This document shows, piece after piece, positions 36,901 through 50,512 of a stretch of 64,000 nucleotides of DNA. Every line of letters begins with the position of its first letter. Position 1 is the first letter of the stretch. The stretch lies in NCBI RefSeq assembly GCF_021155775.2, contig NC_060234.1:434001-498000 (forward strand). The letters run 5' to 3'. Made by a program: the position numbers and the translations under genes. This DNA comes from Neodiprion pinetum (Eukaryota > Arthropoda > Insecta > Hymenoptera > Diprionidae). The notes beneath the pieces were generated by a model. The model was not told where the DNA came from. It was given only the letters and a program-made list of their open reading frames with translations, and did no database searches.

Positions 36901-37809
36901 ATGGAGACACATGTAAGAACGGATGTAAGATTCCTGTGACAATATACATAGATGGTGTATAATTTTACAGTGAATATGGTGAAAAGTGGCATAATGGAGG
37001 TCGATTCCTAAACAAACAAAATGTGTTTGACGATTTTCAATCTGCAGCTGAGTATTTAATCAGTAATGGATACACAACATCGAAAAAACTGATTATTCAA
37101 GGTGGCAGCAATGGAGGATTATTGGTCGCAGCATGTATTAATCAGAGACCAGATCTATTTGGAGCAGCCATCGCTCAAGTCGGGTAGGAGTCAATTTGTC
37201 GTGACCAAAAATTTCATTTCGCTAGTCATCGTCTTCTTATCCCTTGTAATATTTTGCTGCTTTTCGTTGAACGAATATGTTTTTTCTTTCAGAGTGATGG
37301 ATATGCTGCGCTTTCATAAGTTTACCATCGGATATGCTTGGGTGTCTGACTATGGTAGTTCAGACGAAGAGAAACACTTTTCTAATCTGTTGAAATACTC
37401 ACCTCTGCACAACGTCAGTTTGAAAAATAAGGAGCAACAGTATCCAGCAACTTTGTTGCTTACAGCCGACCATGACGATAGAGTTGTACCTTTGCATAGC
37501 CTTAAACTCATCGCGACTCTTCAAAATGAGTTGGGAAAATTACCTCAACAAGAGAACCCTATTCTAGCTAGAATAGAGACCAAAGCTGGACATGGAGGTG
37601 GCAAACCAACAGCCAAGGTGGTGAGTGGACAATGCTATAATTTACGCAAATTTGTACGGAATCGATTAAAGAAACAACTCTGTCATTTTAAATAATAATA
37701 GAAAACTAGCTCAATATTTGATGCAATTATACCTCTTTTGCAGATCGAAGAAAGCACGGACATTTTATCATTCATTCTTCAGGCGCTTGGTTTGAAATTC
37801 AAAGCTTGA
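33922..37809 (+). CDS. PREP: Prolyl oligopeptidase (12 exons, 706 aa)
   Basis: Exons 33922-33990, 34136-34359, 34739-34926, 35228-35453, 35648-35807, 35890-36090, 36202-36384, 36473-36586, 36694-36842, 36971-37183, 37293-37620 and 37744-37809. The spliced length is 2121 nt with every phase consistent. The product is a cytosolic serine peptidase of family S9A that cuts short peptides after proline. The N-terminal part forms the beta-propeller (YHGTKIVDPYRWLEDPDSE near the start). The C-terminal alpha/beta-hydrolase part carries the catalytic triad: Ser551 in GGSNGG, Asp638 in TADHDDRV and His676 in KAGHGGG. Length matches the animal enzyme (about 710). An in-frame ATG at 33853 would add 23 residues, but the ATG at 33922 starts where the family starts. 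Intron 5 is only 82 bp and uses a poor donor (GTTGGT), chosen because it alone keeps the family sequence in frame. Confidence 0.95.
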
Positions 37810-38253
37810 AACGGTGCGTAAATCATAATTGTATTGAAAGAATTAATTGACGTTAAACTTTAAACCTACACAACTGATTCTGAAGAATAACGGGTGAGGA
37901 TCATGAAACAGGTCATGACGTATGTAACTCGTTAACCAAGGGAGTACTATGCTACTTTTATAAATGATGACTTGCTGTATGAAAGAATGAAATTATTATT
38001 TTCCATCAACACTCTTTTATTGCTAATAATTATACCTCAATGAAATACCAACCAGTTTTCACACAGATATATTTCCAGACAATGAAAGGAAAAAAAAAAA
38101 CATGTTTACACATGTTTACGTGATACATGCTGCGTGAAATTTTATTTATCAATACCGGGAAATGTATAAATAATGATTATTCTGTATATCAATCTGTATA
38201 TCAAAGCGATTGTTATTGGTACATAGAAATACTTGGAAATAATTGGGGAATTG

Positions 38254-38259
38254 AATAAA
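38254..38259 (+). terminator. Candidate polyadenylation signal of the prolyl oligopeptidase gene
   Basis: AATAAA about 445 bases beyond the stop codon at 37809. It also lies about 330 bases before the 3' end of the opposing channel coding region, so the two genes are convergent. The match is common in AT-rich DNA. Confidence 0.25.
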
Positions 38260-38584
38260 ATATAAATTCTCCAGGAAATGATTGTACCTGACCGATTTAA
38301 GTGCCAGATACTGATTTCGTGCTACGAATCTATCAAAATTAGATAAAGACGAACCAGCATTGGTTAGATTAGATAGAAACGTTGATTCAAAGTGACGGTG
38401 TTACAAAATAATTAATGCAAGCTCGAAGTTAGGTTTGGACATCGCGATTACTTAACAGAAATAGTACCTTGGCGATAGTAAGATTATAACACGAATTCCA
38501 TCCTCGTTGTACTTACAATACTACCTTGCATAGTAGGCTTGAAAAAAGTATTCGCAGATACCCAGATGCAGTAATCCTAGTAAA

Positions 38585-41500
38585 TTACCTTTTAGTAGTT
38601 GGATTGCGATTTCTTCTCATTCTCAGTTTGTTCGGCAAGCAGATACAGAAGAAGTATAAAATCTCAACCAGCGAAATGAAACTGCAGCCCAAGAAGAGAC
38701 TGAACACTCCCCCCAGGGAAGCTGAAAAAGCATATTGCAGGGCAGGAATTTGAAGAGTTCAGAGAACGTGCGTAGGCGTGAGACCTTTCGCCTTATCGTA
38801 AGTTACTCACAAAGTAGATTGATCCAAGATTGAACTACGTCCCTGCGCTGGAGCGTCATCACTTGCGAGGCGAGCGTTATGTGCAACGCAGTTGCGTTTG
38901 GGATTCGGTTTACGTCCTTGCTGTTTGAATTGTAGATGGAGAAAAAAAAATTGATATATCCCCATGAGGCGTGTACTAGGTATGTGATTATGTTTCCGCG
39001 CGGCGAATTCAAATGAGCAACCATGCTAATCCACTCACTAGAATGGAGAAGGAGCGAACTCCGGGGCGTTGAGCGGTATCGTCGTCGTCTCTACGCTGTA
39101 GCTCGTCTCCTCGCATTCCGGTATGCACCGACACTCGGGGTCGCTGGGCTTCAGAGAGCTGGAGCCGATCATATTCTTCGACAGGCATATCATGTGGGAA
39201 AAATTGCAAAACTTAAAGTCCCGCTCGTTAGTGAAAGAGTAGAAGGTCTGACACCGACATATGTTCCTGATTATGCGCTCGCGGCACGACACGTAACAGT
39301 TGCTTTTGCGATAAGGGGGCGAAGACTCGTCCACAATTACGCATCTTCTAACATCCTGCCCGATACTTAGCACTTCGCTGCTACTCGTTAGTCGATTTCC
39401 GTTCACGCTGGCGATCGTCTCGTGGCCCGACGGCGCGACGAATTCCAAAGCCGCGGGACCCGGGTAATTTAGGGGCTCGTGGATCAGGACCTTTATTCCG
39501 TCGCCGTAGAACGCCGACGAGAGTCGATCCTCCTGCAGCGGGTTCATCAGGAATGAGAGAAGAAATCGCGCCCCGTAAGTCACTGAGTGATGTTCCTGAT
39601 CCTTCGACTCTTCGGCTGCGAACCTGCGCTCGGTTGGTTCGCGTCATTTGCATTAAAAATTACAATATATGTACATGTAATATAGACTTGAAAAACAGAA
39701 ATATCTCTCCGAACATCAAACTTTGTGTAGAAAACCAAATCAGGATTGAAAATAATTTAAATAAATAAATATTAATCCGGGCCCTATTTATAACAATCTT
39801 ACACTACGTCGATATACTTGGGAATAATTACTTGATATATTACGTCAACGGAAATACCGTGCTTCGTTGTAACTAATAACAGCTATTCGCAAAACGAAAT
39901 CAACTCCGTCCGTGCAACTACTTATTTAGCCACGCGTCGTGCTACACTTCACCGTTTCTTGTTTGTTCTTGTTACGATATACTAAAATAATACGCAATCA
40001 GAGTTGCGGTTTCCTTTCAAGTCCGCTCCATGAGTTTCTCTTTGAACTTTGCCCTGCTACGTAGAAAGAAAATAAAGACCTTGCTGACCGATTGCTGCAG
40101 TCGTTGTTCACGATTCACAGAATATAGCCTGCATTGAATCAACGATAAAGAAAATTCAGGGCATCAATGTGATTTCCGAGCGGTATGTATTTTTTTATTT
40201 CTATAATCCTAATTTAAATTCTCACACTTCCGCTTTACTCCAACAATTTTTAATTTTATAGTCAATTCTTCGGAGTGTAACTTTAATCCGAAACTCTGAT
40301 GCGTTTTCGGACACGTTCAGCTTGTCGGCGAAATAATGCTTGTACATTCTACCACGTATTCAACACGCGTCAGATTAATAACCGAGTAACGCGTTGCCGG
40401 CCTTTCCGCGTAATTCAATCCGTCAAGTCTTTCTTAGGTTTCGTTCACCACTCTCCAGTTGCACCGGCCACACACTTACACGTGTATTCTCTTTCTCTGT
40501 CTCTGTTCGTCTCTCTCCTAAAGTTGATTGTCAACGGCTCCTAGTTAGTAAAACTATTGCGTCATTACATCCGAGTGTAAGAGTCTTTGAGTAATAATAA
40601 TCACACTACGTATACTCTCCTCTCTTATTTTGCATAATGTTTAGCATCATTCTGCTCAGTCAACTTTCCCTCTCCTAACGCGTGTTCGTTTTTTTATTTT
40701 TTGTCAAATTTACGTCATTCAAAGGGGACACAATATGTCCTACACTCTGTTTTGTATTTTACGTGTCTACCTATTTCTCGTCCCCCCACTTCTGACCGTA
40801 GTAATTACATACACGTTCAATGTAATCTTTCGATATCCAGGGTCAATTCTGAGCTCCATTAGCGGGCAGTCCGCTGTCTCAAAGATATGGTTAATCGATT
40901 AGTATAAGTTAAGGTTTGACGTGCCGCGATAAGAACTTGTCATTCCTATCAATTCGCACCTGAGTAAAGCTTACCTTCTCCTGGCGGATGAGGCGTGGTG
41001 GTAGTTAAACGAGCAGCATAGCCCGTAAGGGGTCAGCGAAGGCGACATTAAGCTTTTGCAGGGCACTTCGCGATTCGCCCTTTTGCACACGATTAGGTAT
41101 TCGCTACAGTTCGGGCCAACTTTCTCGAGGAATTCGTGAATCTGCAGAGCGTTCGAGTTTAGGAGCTCTTGCATGACTTCAAGCTCCCTGGGAAACGTAT
41201 TCGATGGCTCGATCGCCTTCCTCACTTGTCTCACGGCGTTTATCAATTCTTCCCGCGGAACATCTTTCGGCTTCAATCTGAAATATTATAGCATCAGGAA
41301 TTTATTGTAAAACGAGAGACTTGCGGAGGATATCAGGGAACTGTTATAGTATATGATAGAAAAGGGACAAGCGAGGGAGCGACTCACGTTTCATGCGAGT
41401 TAAGATAACTTTCCAACTTCTGTCTCGTCGCCATTGTGCCGTGGCACAAGGTTACGGCGGGCAATTGAAGGTCCCATGCAGGATGTTGAGTGCTCACAAC

Positions 41501-44416
41501 GGTCGTCCTCATGCTAGCCGCGCGATGTCTTTCGTAGAAGCGGCTGGACAACAGCCCGGCGCATACTATGGATATGCTCACGATTGTTAGCCAAATAAAC
41601 CTGTTGCAATAGCAAGCGAGTTGGGTCAGAAAGGCTAGAAGGAATCGTTCGGGTCAACGAGAGGTCTGCTCTATAACACGTATAATTTGTACTCATATTC
41701 AGTCTATTTTGATCGTCTTCAGAATCCCAAGCATTATCATGTGCACGAGTCTTGACATTAATCACTTTTTTATCTTTCAGCTAGTTGTGATTTAACGTAT
41801 GCCAGAACCTGCAGCCTTACACTGTACGTGTACAGGGTGAGGAAAAAGTATGGAAACCCCTAGAAATCTTGCGGTGTTCGGTGAAAAGAAGATTCAATGG
41901 TGACCTTTGATTTAACTTTGAACATCATCATCAAAGTAATTTTGCGTTCGTCTCTGATTTTTCAAATGGGAACCCCCAAAGAGCACAAAATTTTACGTTT
42001 AAATGTGTGTCCAGAGTCAACGTGACCTCTACGGGTCAAATAAAGGCCGAAAGTATGGTTGGTAACAATGACTCGGATAGTTTTGAGGATCCGCATCTCA
42101 CGGAAGATGGTTCGCACAAAAGTTGTCAGGTTTGGTCGAGACGATCTGATTAGCTTTTGAAAGTTGATCTTGAAGTCAAACTTCGAGGTTCACTATTTTT
42201 GAATGAAAGGGGTTTCCGTATTTTTTCCTCACCCTGTATGTACGTTACGTAAGTTCGTTGTTCGTTTAACACGGTGACATTGAAACCGTTTTTCTATTAC
42301 CTTCCCAAGAACAACACGCTGCCGAATCGTTCGTGTATATATAACACCTTTGGCCTGTAACGTATATATTTTCTTCCCTTTTATGAAAAGTTTTCCGCGA
42401 TAAGTTTTCTTCGTCAAAGAATAGAATACTTTCAAGCGATGATATCGCTTTAAGCTTTCGGCGAAAGATATATACACGCATGAGTCACGCGAATATTTAC
42501 TTGAGCGAAATATTGACTAAAACTGATTTCTCTTCCCACCCACCGCGACTGTTGTTCTCGGTCCCTGGAACAGGTGACTAATCGCAAGATATCGCTTATT
42601 GTTAAACACGCGCGTCTATGACGCAGTTATGATTTACGGTGAAGTTTTACAAGTTCCTGCTGTACCAAAACTCGACGATTAATTTATTCCAAGGTTATAA
42701 CTTTTGTAACTCGCGCAGATGTGCAACACGAAGCGCTGTTCCATTTCTTCCCTTGATATGTACCAGTCGTACAGCAGCCGCCTACATCATGTACAGAACC
42801 CACTCTTGGGAAGAAGCAGCAAGCTTGCGTCTAATCTGTCTGCCACATGGAGTCTCGACCCCCAGCGGCACATCTGTCGTTGCAAACCCATACAAGGGTC
42901 AAGTGTTGGGTATTCAACTACGTATAAAGATTGGCGGAGGTGAATTGCAGTCTGCTTGTATACATATCTATACGTATATGTATAGGTATAACATCGGCCG
43001 CTGCATCCGCTACTGCCTCTAATTATAGCCGTTAAGTCCGAGGGAAAAATAACTCAAGATTTGAGTGACAATATCATTTTTTTGAGTTCAATTCATTTAA
43101 ATTGATTCGTGTAAATTCAACTTGACTTTTGTTTTATTTTGAATTAATTTTTGCAATTCAGATAAACTTCTACAATTCGACTTGATTTAATACAATTCAT
43201 GAATTTCAGGTTTTTTCACCGTAATTCTCGATAATTTATTTTAATAACAAGTGAATTTCAAATTCACTTTTTTTTAATTCGACTTCATTTTTTTCCCCCT
43301 GTGAACAGATAATTCTGATACGAATTCAAATTAATTCAAATCAACTTGACCAAATCTTCTACAATTTAGTTGATTCTCATTAATTCAGAAACCTATTAAC
43401 GTATCAATTCAGTGAGTTATTTTTATTATATTTACGTTACTCCTCCCCTACCAATTATGGTACCGATAGTTCTGGAATATTATAGTTAATATGTATAGTT
43501 TCCTATGAAATGAATGTACACATCTGATCCTGAATAGAACCTGCCTTCGTTGCTTCCTTGTCGTCATCATGGGCGCATACGCATATGTATATTAGAGTAT
43601 ATGTATTGCCAGTAGCAGTTATACACTAGATATCTGTCGCACATGCGACCTCAATTTTAACGACCTTCAATCGGCCATCGTATACATATATATATATATC
43701 TATAATAACTGCCATACATACACATAATAATCGCGACAAATGATAATACGTCTGCAGAAACTGCAAATACGGTTTGAACCAAGATTTCTGTATCTCGGTC
43801 GGGTTCTACTGATTAAAATTTGTAATTTTAAATTTGACCAAGTCTCGCCGTTCCGAGATGTCAACAGTCATTCCGTCTAAAATTTGATCAAGCTCTACTT
43901 TCGCTGCTGTGCTCATACGCGTAACGAATCAAAGCAAAACTCACATGCACAAAGTAATGCTAGATTTATTTACTGTTTTATGGATATTGTGCTATCGCGT
44001 GTGTATAACTTATACAAAGATTACGCAACTGGTTGAACGATGAACGTGGGATTGAGAAATGATATAAGAAAAACTACCGGACGTAGGTCAGATCCGTGGT
44101 ATAAAATATTTAACGATCATTTGGCTTCACCTTGGGAATACCTGTACTGAGTTGCATAACATAAAAAAGGTGAGAACATGTGTTATATCTACAAGGCTAA
44201 ATTTGAAAAAAAGTAAGAAAAATGAGCAAAAGTTGTATTGTAAAATTATACGAACCCGTCTGTCTTTAATTTTCTTTGCGTGGTGTATTTTAGACCGTGG
44301 ATACTTGTCTCTGCTGCGAATTCATTGTATACGTCAATGAGTATTTGCCAGTAGCCGATACGCTTCGGTCGAGCAGGTAGATCTTGGGGAACTCTTGATA
44401 TTTTAATTCTATTCAT
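38585..44416 (-). CDS. Pickpocket-type DEG/ENaC sodium channel subunit (6 exons, 502 aa)
   Basis: Minus-strand exons 44416-44256, 41600-41388, 41277-40975, 39623-39039, 38920-38811 and 38721-38585. They total 1509 nt and the phases close exactly (2,2,2,2,1). The N-terminal cytoplasmic segment has the family gating motif TSIHGLKY (His40-Gly41). First membrane helix about 57-75 (WLTIVSISIVCAGLL), followed by LQLPAVTLC (about 98-106), the usual post-helix signature. The extracellular loop is Cys-rich, with the RKSNCYVSCRERIIRNICRC stretch in exon 4. The last exon holds the second helix (about 461-483) with the selectivity-filter GCS (469-471) and SLVEILYFF. By family knowledge this is a subunit of a trimeric, amiloride-sensitive type cation channel in sensory or epithelial cells; the particular ppk subfamily is not decided. 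Odd points: the exon 1 donor is weak (GTTCGT), and intron 1 (2.66 kb) contains a MITE. The last exon could splice on at AG|GTAATT instead of stopping. Confidence 0.88.
41833..42236. mobile_element. MITE with about 28-bp inverted ends and TA target site
   Basis: Both ends begin CAGGGTGAGGAAAAA (inverted at the right) and continue to GGAAACCCC, 26 of 28 bases matching. TA lies directly outside on each side (41831-41832 and 42237-42238), as for Tc1/mariner-type elements. It is 404 bp long, non-coding, and lies in intron 1 of the channel gene. Confidence 0.8.
43030..43440. repeat. AATTCAA-rich degenerate low-complexity repeat
   Basis: Dense spacing of AATTCA, TTGAATT and related words over about 400 bp, with outer inverted segments GGAAAAATAACTCA and TGAGTTATTTTTATT. 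It lies in intron 1 of the channel gene. It may be an old, decayed foldback element. Confidence 0.5.
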
Positions 44417-44936
44417 CGTATACCAGAATATTGGTGAAAATTTTCTTTTCAACACGCTACGAATCCCACGTTTTTCCACAATGCGATTCTTCCGTAGGGA
44501 CACCGCCTCGACGCCTACGGTCAATCAATAGCCTCATTATCATGTGGCAAATACGTCGCGACATGCGTATATCGACGTATGCGTGGCTATGATTTGTAAA
44601 TTTTCCATTTCGTGTGTTATCGACTCTACTGTGAGTACGTTTTTCAGCCTGAGCTCACACTCTCAAGTTTCAAATATAAAAAGTCATGCGCAATATGCGT
44701 ACGCCTCAAGATCCACTCTTGATTCGTAACTCCAGCAATTCAAGGGCAATTATGTTATATGACATGGGATGAAGGCGTGAGAATGAAAAGTAGTACCTGA
44801 GCATGCTCAAGTTGAACGTTTCTACTCCTTCGATCTCAAATGCATTTGTGGTAATTCCGATACCGCTGACAGTGGTGTGTAATTTAAAGACTATGAGTCA
44901 AAGCCAGAGCTTTCACACTCCATTAGGACGAAAATT
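44417..44936. other. Short spacer between the channel gene start and the satellite array
   Basis: About 520 bp of unique-looking sequence. Any proximal promoter of the channel gene (reading left) must lie here or within the satellite. No clear core promoter was identified. Confidence 0.5.
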
Positions 44937-45028
44937 TTCAGCTAGTGCTTTTTCCTTCGTAATTTCTCTCCTGTTGAGCCCACGCTCTTTTCGCTGCGTT
45001 TTCTGAGTTCCCGGTGGTCCAATTAGTC

Positions 45029-48000
45029 AGGTGAGGGTCATACAAATCGAATCCGAGACCAAAAATTTTCGGCTCCAAAAATGAAGAAAAAAGTAAGGCT
45101 AACCCCTTTGCATTTTTGGCGAAAATTTACGCGATTTTGAAAAGTGCTGCGATAAATTCTTTTCTGGCACTATTCCGACGTAATTATGCGAGGGAAATCG
45201 ATTGGACGCAGTCCCAATACGCTGCGATCAACGCATCAAAAGTTAGAGCCGAAAAACGAGAACCTATGTTTTCGACATTTTTCAGCGGGTGCTTTTTCCT
45301 TCGTAATTTCTCTCCTGTTGATCCCACGCTCTTTTCGCTGCGTTTTCTGAGTTCCCGGTGGTCCGATTAGTCAGGAGGGGGTCATGCAAATCGAATCCGA
45401 GTCCAAAAATTTTCAGCTCCAGAAACAAAGAAAAAAGTAAGGCTAACCCCTTTGCATTTTTGGCGAAAATTTACGCGATTTTGAAAAGTGCTGCAATAAT
45501 TTCTTATGGCACTATTCCGACGTAATTTTGCGTGAGAAATCGATTGGACGCAGTCCCAATACGCTGCGATCAAAGCATCAAAAGTTAAAGCCGAAAAACG
45601 AGAACCTGTGTTTTCGACATTTTTCAGCGGGCGCTTTTTTCTTCGTAATTTCTCTCCTGTTGATCCCACGCTCTTTTCGCTGCGTTTTCTGAGTTCCTGG
45701 TGGTCCAATTGGTCAGGAGGGGGTCATACAAATCGAATCGGAGACCAAGAATTTTCGGCTCCAAAAATGAAGAAAAAAGTAACGCTAACCCCTTTGCATT
45801 TTTGGCGAAAATTTACGCGATTTTGAAAAGTGCTGCAATAATTTCTTTCTGGCACTATTCCGACGTAATTTTGCGAAAGAAATCGATTGGGCGCAGTCCC
45901 AATACGCTGCGATCAAGGCATTAAAAGTTAGAGCCAAAAAACGAGAACCTGTGTTTTCGACATTTTTCAGCGGGTGCTTTTTCCTTCGTAATTTCTCTCC
46001 TGTTGATCCCACGCTCTTTTCGCTGCGTTTTCTGAGTTCCCGGTGGTCCAATTAGTCAGGAGAGGGTCATACAAATCGAATCCGAGACCAAAAATTTTCA
46101 GCTCCAAAAACGAAGAAAAAAGTAAGGCTAACCCCTTTGCATTTTTGGCGAAGATTTACGCGATTTTGAAAAGTGCTGCAATAAATTCTCTCTGGCACTA
46201 TTCCGACGTAATTTTGCGAGAGAAATCGATTGTGCGCAGTCCCAATACGCTGCGATCAACGCATCAAAAGTTTGAGCCAAAAAACGAGAACCTGTGTTTT
46301 CGACATTTTTCAGCGGGCGCTTTTTTCTTCGTAATTTCTCTCCTGTTGATCCCACGCTCTTTTCGCTGCGTTTTCTGAGTTCCTGGTGGTCCAATTAGTC
46401 AGGAGAGGGTCATACAAATCGAATCCGAGACCAAAAATTTTCGGCTCCAAAAATGAAGAAAAAAGTAAGGCTAACCCCTTTGCATTTTTGGCGAAAATTT
46501 ACGCGATTTTGAAAAGTGCTGCAATAATTTCTTATGGCACTATTCCGACGTAATTTTGCGTGAGAAATCGATTGGACGCAGTCCCAATACGCTGCGATCA
46601 AAGCATCAAAAGTTAGAGCCGAAAAACGAGAACCTGTGTTTTCGACATTTTTCAGCGGGCGCTTTTTTCTTCGTAATTTCTCTCCTGTTGATCCCACGCT
46701 CTTTTCGCTGCGTTTTCTGAGTTCCTGGTGGTCCAATTAGTCAGGAGAGAGTCATACAAATCGAATCCGAGACCAAAAATTTTCGGCTCCAAAAATGAAG
46801 AAAAAAGTAAGGCTAACCCCTTTGCATTTTTGGCGAAAATTTACGCGATTTTGAAAAGTGCTGCAATAATTTCTTATGGCACTATTCCGACGTAATTTTG
46901 CGTGAGAAATCGATTGGACGCAGTCCCAATACGCTGCGATCAAAGCATCAAAAGTTAAAGCCGAAAAACGAGAACCTGTGTTTTCGACATTTTTCAGCGG
47001 GCGCTTTTTTCTTCGTAATTTCTCTCCTGTTGATCCCACGCTCTTTTCGCTGCGTTTTCTGAGTTCCTGGTGGTCCAATTGGTCAGGAGGGGGTCATACA
47101 AATCGAATCGGAGACCAAGAATTTTCGGCTCCAAAAATGAAGAAAAAAGTAACGCTAACCCCTTTGCATTTTTGGCGAAAATTTACGCGATTTTGAAAAG
47201 TGCTGCAATAATTTCTTTCTGGCACTATTCCGACGTAATTTTGCGAAAGAAATCGATTGGGCGCAGTCCCAATACGCTGCGATCAAGGCATTAAAAGTTA
47301 GAGCCAAAAAACGAGAACCTGTGTTTTCGACATTTTTCAGCGGGTGCTTTTTCCTTCGTAATTTCTCTCCTGTTGATCCCACGCTCTTTTCGCTGCGTTT
47401 TCTGAGTTCCCGGTGGTCCAATTAGTCAGGAGAGGGTCATACAAATCGAATCCGAGACCAAAAATTTTCAGCTCCAAAAACGAAGAAAAAAGTAAGGCTA
47501 ACCCCTTTGCATTTTTGGCGAAGATTTACGCGATTTTGAAAAGTGCTGCAATAAATTCTCTCTGGCACTATTCCGACGTAATTTTGCGAGAGAAATCGAT
47601 TGTGCGCAGTCCCAATACGCTGCGATCAACGCATCAAAAGTTTGAGCCAAAAAACGAGAACCTGTGTTTTCGACATTTTTCAGCGGGCGCTTTTTTCTTC
47701 GTAATTTCTCTCCTGTTGATCCCACGCTCTTTTCGCTGCGTTTTCTGAGTTCCTGGTGGTCCAATTAGTCAGGAGAGGGTCATACAAATCGAATCCGAGA
47801 CCAAAAATTTTCGGCTCCAAAAATGAAGAAAAAAGTAAGGCTAACCCCTTTGCATTTTTGGCGAAAATTTACGCGATTTTGAAAAGTGCTGCGAAAAATT
47901 CTTTTCTGGCACTATTCCGACGTAATTATGCGAGGGAAATCGATTGGACGCAGTCCCAATACGCTGCGATCAACGCATCAAAAGTTAGAGCCGAAAAACG

Positions 48001-50512
48001 AGAACCTATGTTTTCGACATTTTTCAGCGGGTGCTTTTTCCTTCGTAATTTCTCTCCTGTTGATCCCACGCTCTTTTCGCTGCGTTTTCTGAGTTCCCGG
48101 TGGTCCGATTAGTCAGGAGGGGGTCATGCAAATCGAATCCGAGTCCAAAAATTTTCAGCTCCAGAAACAAAGAAAAAAGTAAGGCTAACCCCTTTGCATT
48201 TTTGGCGAAAATTTACGCGATTTTGAAAAGTGCTGCAATAATTTCTTATGGCACTATTCCGACGTAATTTTGCGTGAGAAATCGATTGGACGCAGTCCCA
48301 ATACGCTGCGATCAAAGCATCAAAAGTTAAAGCCGAAAAACGAGAACCTGTGTTTTCGACATTTTTCAGCGGGCGCTTTTTTCTTCGTAATTTCTCTCCT
48401 GTTGATCCCACGCTCTTTTCGCTGCGTTTTCTGAGTTCCTGGTGGTCCAATTGGTCAGGAGGGGGTCATACAAATCGAATCGGAGACCAAGAATTTTCGG
48501 CTCCAAAAATGAAGAAAAAAGTAACGCTAACCCCTTTGCATTTTTGGCGAAAATTTACGCGATTTTGAAAAGTGCTGCAATAATTTCTTTCTGGCACTAT
48601 TCCGACGTAATTTTGCGAAAGAAATCGATTGGGCGCAGTCCCAATACGCTGCGATCAAGGCATTAAAAGTTAGAGCCAAAAAACGAGAACCTGTGTTTTC
48701 GACATTTTTCAGCGGGTGCTTTTTCCTTCGTAATTTCTCTCCTGTTGATCCCACGCTCTTTTCGCTGCGTTTTCTGAGTTCCCGGTGGTCCAATTAGTCA
48801 GGAGAGGGTCATACAAATCGAATCCGAGACCAAAAATTTTCAGCTCCAAAAACGAAGAAAAAAGTAAGGCTAACCCCTTTGCATTTTTGGCGAAGATTTA
48901 CGCGATTTTGAAAAGTGCTGCAATAAATTCTCTCTGGCACTATTCCGACGTAATTTTGCGAGAGAAATCGATTGTGCGCAGTCCCAATACGCTGCGATCA
49001 ACGCATCAAAAGTTTGAGCCAAAAAACGAGAACCTGTGTTTTCGACATTTTTCAGCGGGCGCTTTTTTCTTCGTAATTTCTCTCCTGTTGATCCCACGCT
49101 CTTTTCGCTGCGTTTTCTGAGTTCCTGGTGGTCCAATTAGTCAGGAGAGGGTCATACAAATCGAATCCGAGACCAAAAATTTTCGGCTCCAAAAATGAAG
49201 AAAAAAGTAAGGCTAACCCCTTTGCATTTTTGGCGAAAATTTACGCGATTTTGAAAAGTGCTGCAATAATTTCTTATGGCACTATTCCGACGTAATTTTG
49301 CGTGAGAAATCGATTGGACGCAGTCCCAATACGCTGCGATCAAAGCATCAAAAGTTAGAGCCGAAAAACGAGAACCTGTGTTTTCGACATTTTTCAGCGG
49401 GCGCTTTTTTCTTCGTAATTTCTCTCCTGTTGATCCCACGCTCTTTTCGCTGCGTTTTCTGAGTTCCTGGTGGTCCAATTAGTCAGGAGAGAGTCATACA
49501 AATCGAATCCGAGACCAAAAATTTTCGGCTCCAAAAATGAAGAAAAAAGTAAGGCTAACCCCTTTGCATTTTTGGCGAAAATTTACGCGATTTTGAAAAG
49601 TGCTGCAATAATTTCTTATGGCACTATTCCGACGTAATTTTGCGTGAGAAATCGATTGGACGCAGTCCCAATACGCTGCGATCAAAGCATCAAAAGTTAA
49701 AGCCGAAAAACGAGAACCTGTGTTTTCGACATTTTTCAGCGGGCGCTTTTTTCTTCGTAATTTCTCTCCTGTTGATCCCACGCTCTTTTCGCTGCGTTTT
49801 CTGAGTTCCTGGTGGTCCAATTGGTCAGGAGGGGGTCATACAAATCGAATCGGAGACCAAGAATTTTCGGCTCCAAAAATGAAGAAAAAAGTAACGCTAA
49901 CCCCTTTGCATTTTTGGCGAAAATTTACGCGATTTTGAAAAGTGCTGCAATAATTTCTTTCTGGCACTATTCCGACGTAATTTTGCGAAAGAAATCGATT
50001 GGGCGCAGTCCCAATACGCTGCGATCAAGGCATTAAAAGTTAGAGCCAAAAAACGAGAACCTGTGTTTTCGACATTTTTCAGCGGGTGCTTTTTCCTTCG
50101 TAATTTCTCTCCTGTTGATCCCACGCTCTTTTCGCTGCGTTTTCTGAGTTCCCGGTGGTCCAATTAGTCAGGAGAGGGTCATACAAATCGAATCCGAGAC
50201 CAAAAATTTTCAGCTCCAAAAACGAAGAAAAAAGTAAGGCTAACCCCTTTGCATTTTTGGCGAAGATTTACGCGATTTTGAAAAGTGCTGCAATAAATTC
50301 TCTCTGGCACTATTCCGACGTAATTTTGCGAGAGAAATCGATTGTGCGCAGTCCCAATACGCTGCGATCAACGCATCAAAAGTTTGAGCCAAAAAACGAG
50401 AACCTGTGTTTTCGACATTTTTCAGCGGGCGCTTTTTTCTTCGTAATTTCTCTCCTGTTGATCCCACGCTCTTTTCGCTGCGTTTTCTGAGTTCCTGGTG
50501 GTCCAATTAGTC
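45029..50512. repeat. Higher-order repeat: 8-monomer unit of about 2742 bp, two tandem copies
   Basis: The monomer order a-b-c-d-e-e'-c-d in 45029-47770 recurs in 47771-50512. Diagnostic changes: AATTATGCGAGGGAA (a) at about 45183 and 47925, CAGAAACAAAG (b) at about 45420 and 48162, GACCAAGAATTTT (c) four times, about 1370 bp apart. Within each copy the c-d pair also repeats, which gives a weaker 4-monomer rhythm. Confidence 0.8.

Noticed and set aside
42229..42481. Minus-strand frames upstream of channel exon 2, tested as its first exon
   Set aside because: The one frame with the right phase meets a stop and lacks the His-Gly motif, which is clearly present at 44256-44416.
45960..45985. CENP-B-box-like TTCG...CGGG in the monomer (TTTTCGACATTTTTCAGCGG)
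   Set aside because: The gap between TTCG and CGGG is 11 bases, not the 7 of the known box, and the inner A is not placed correctly.
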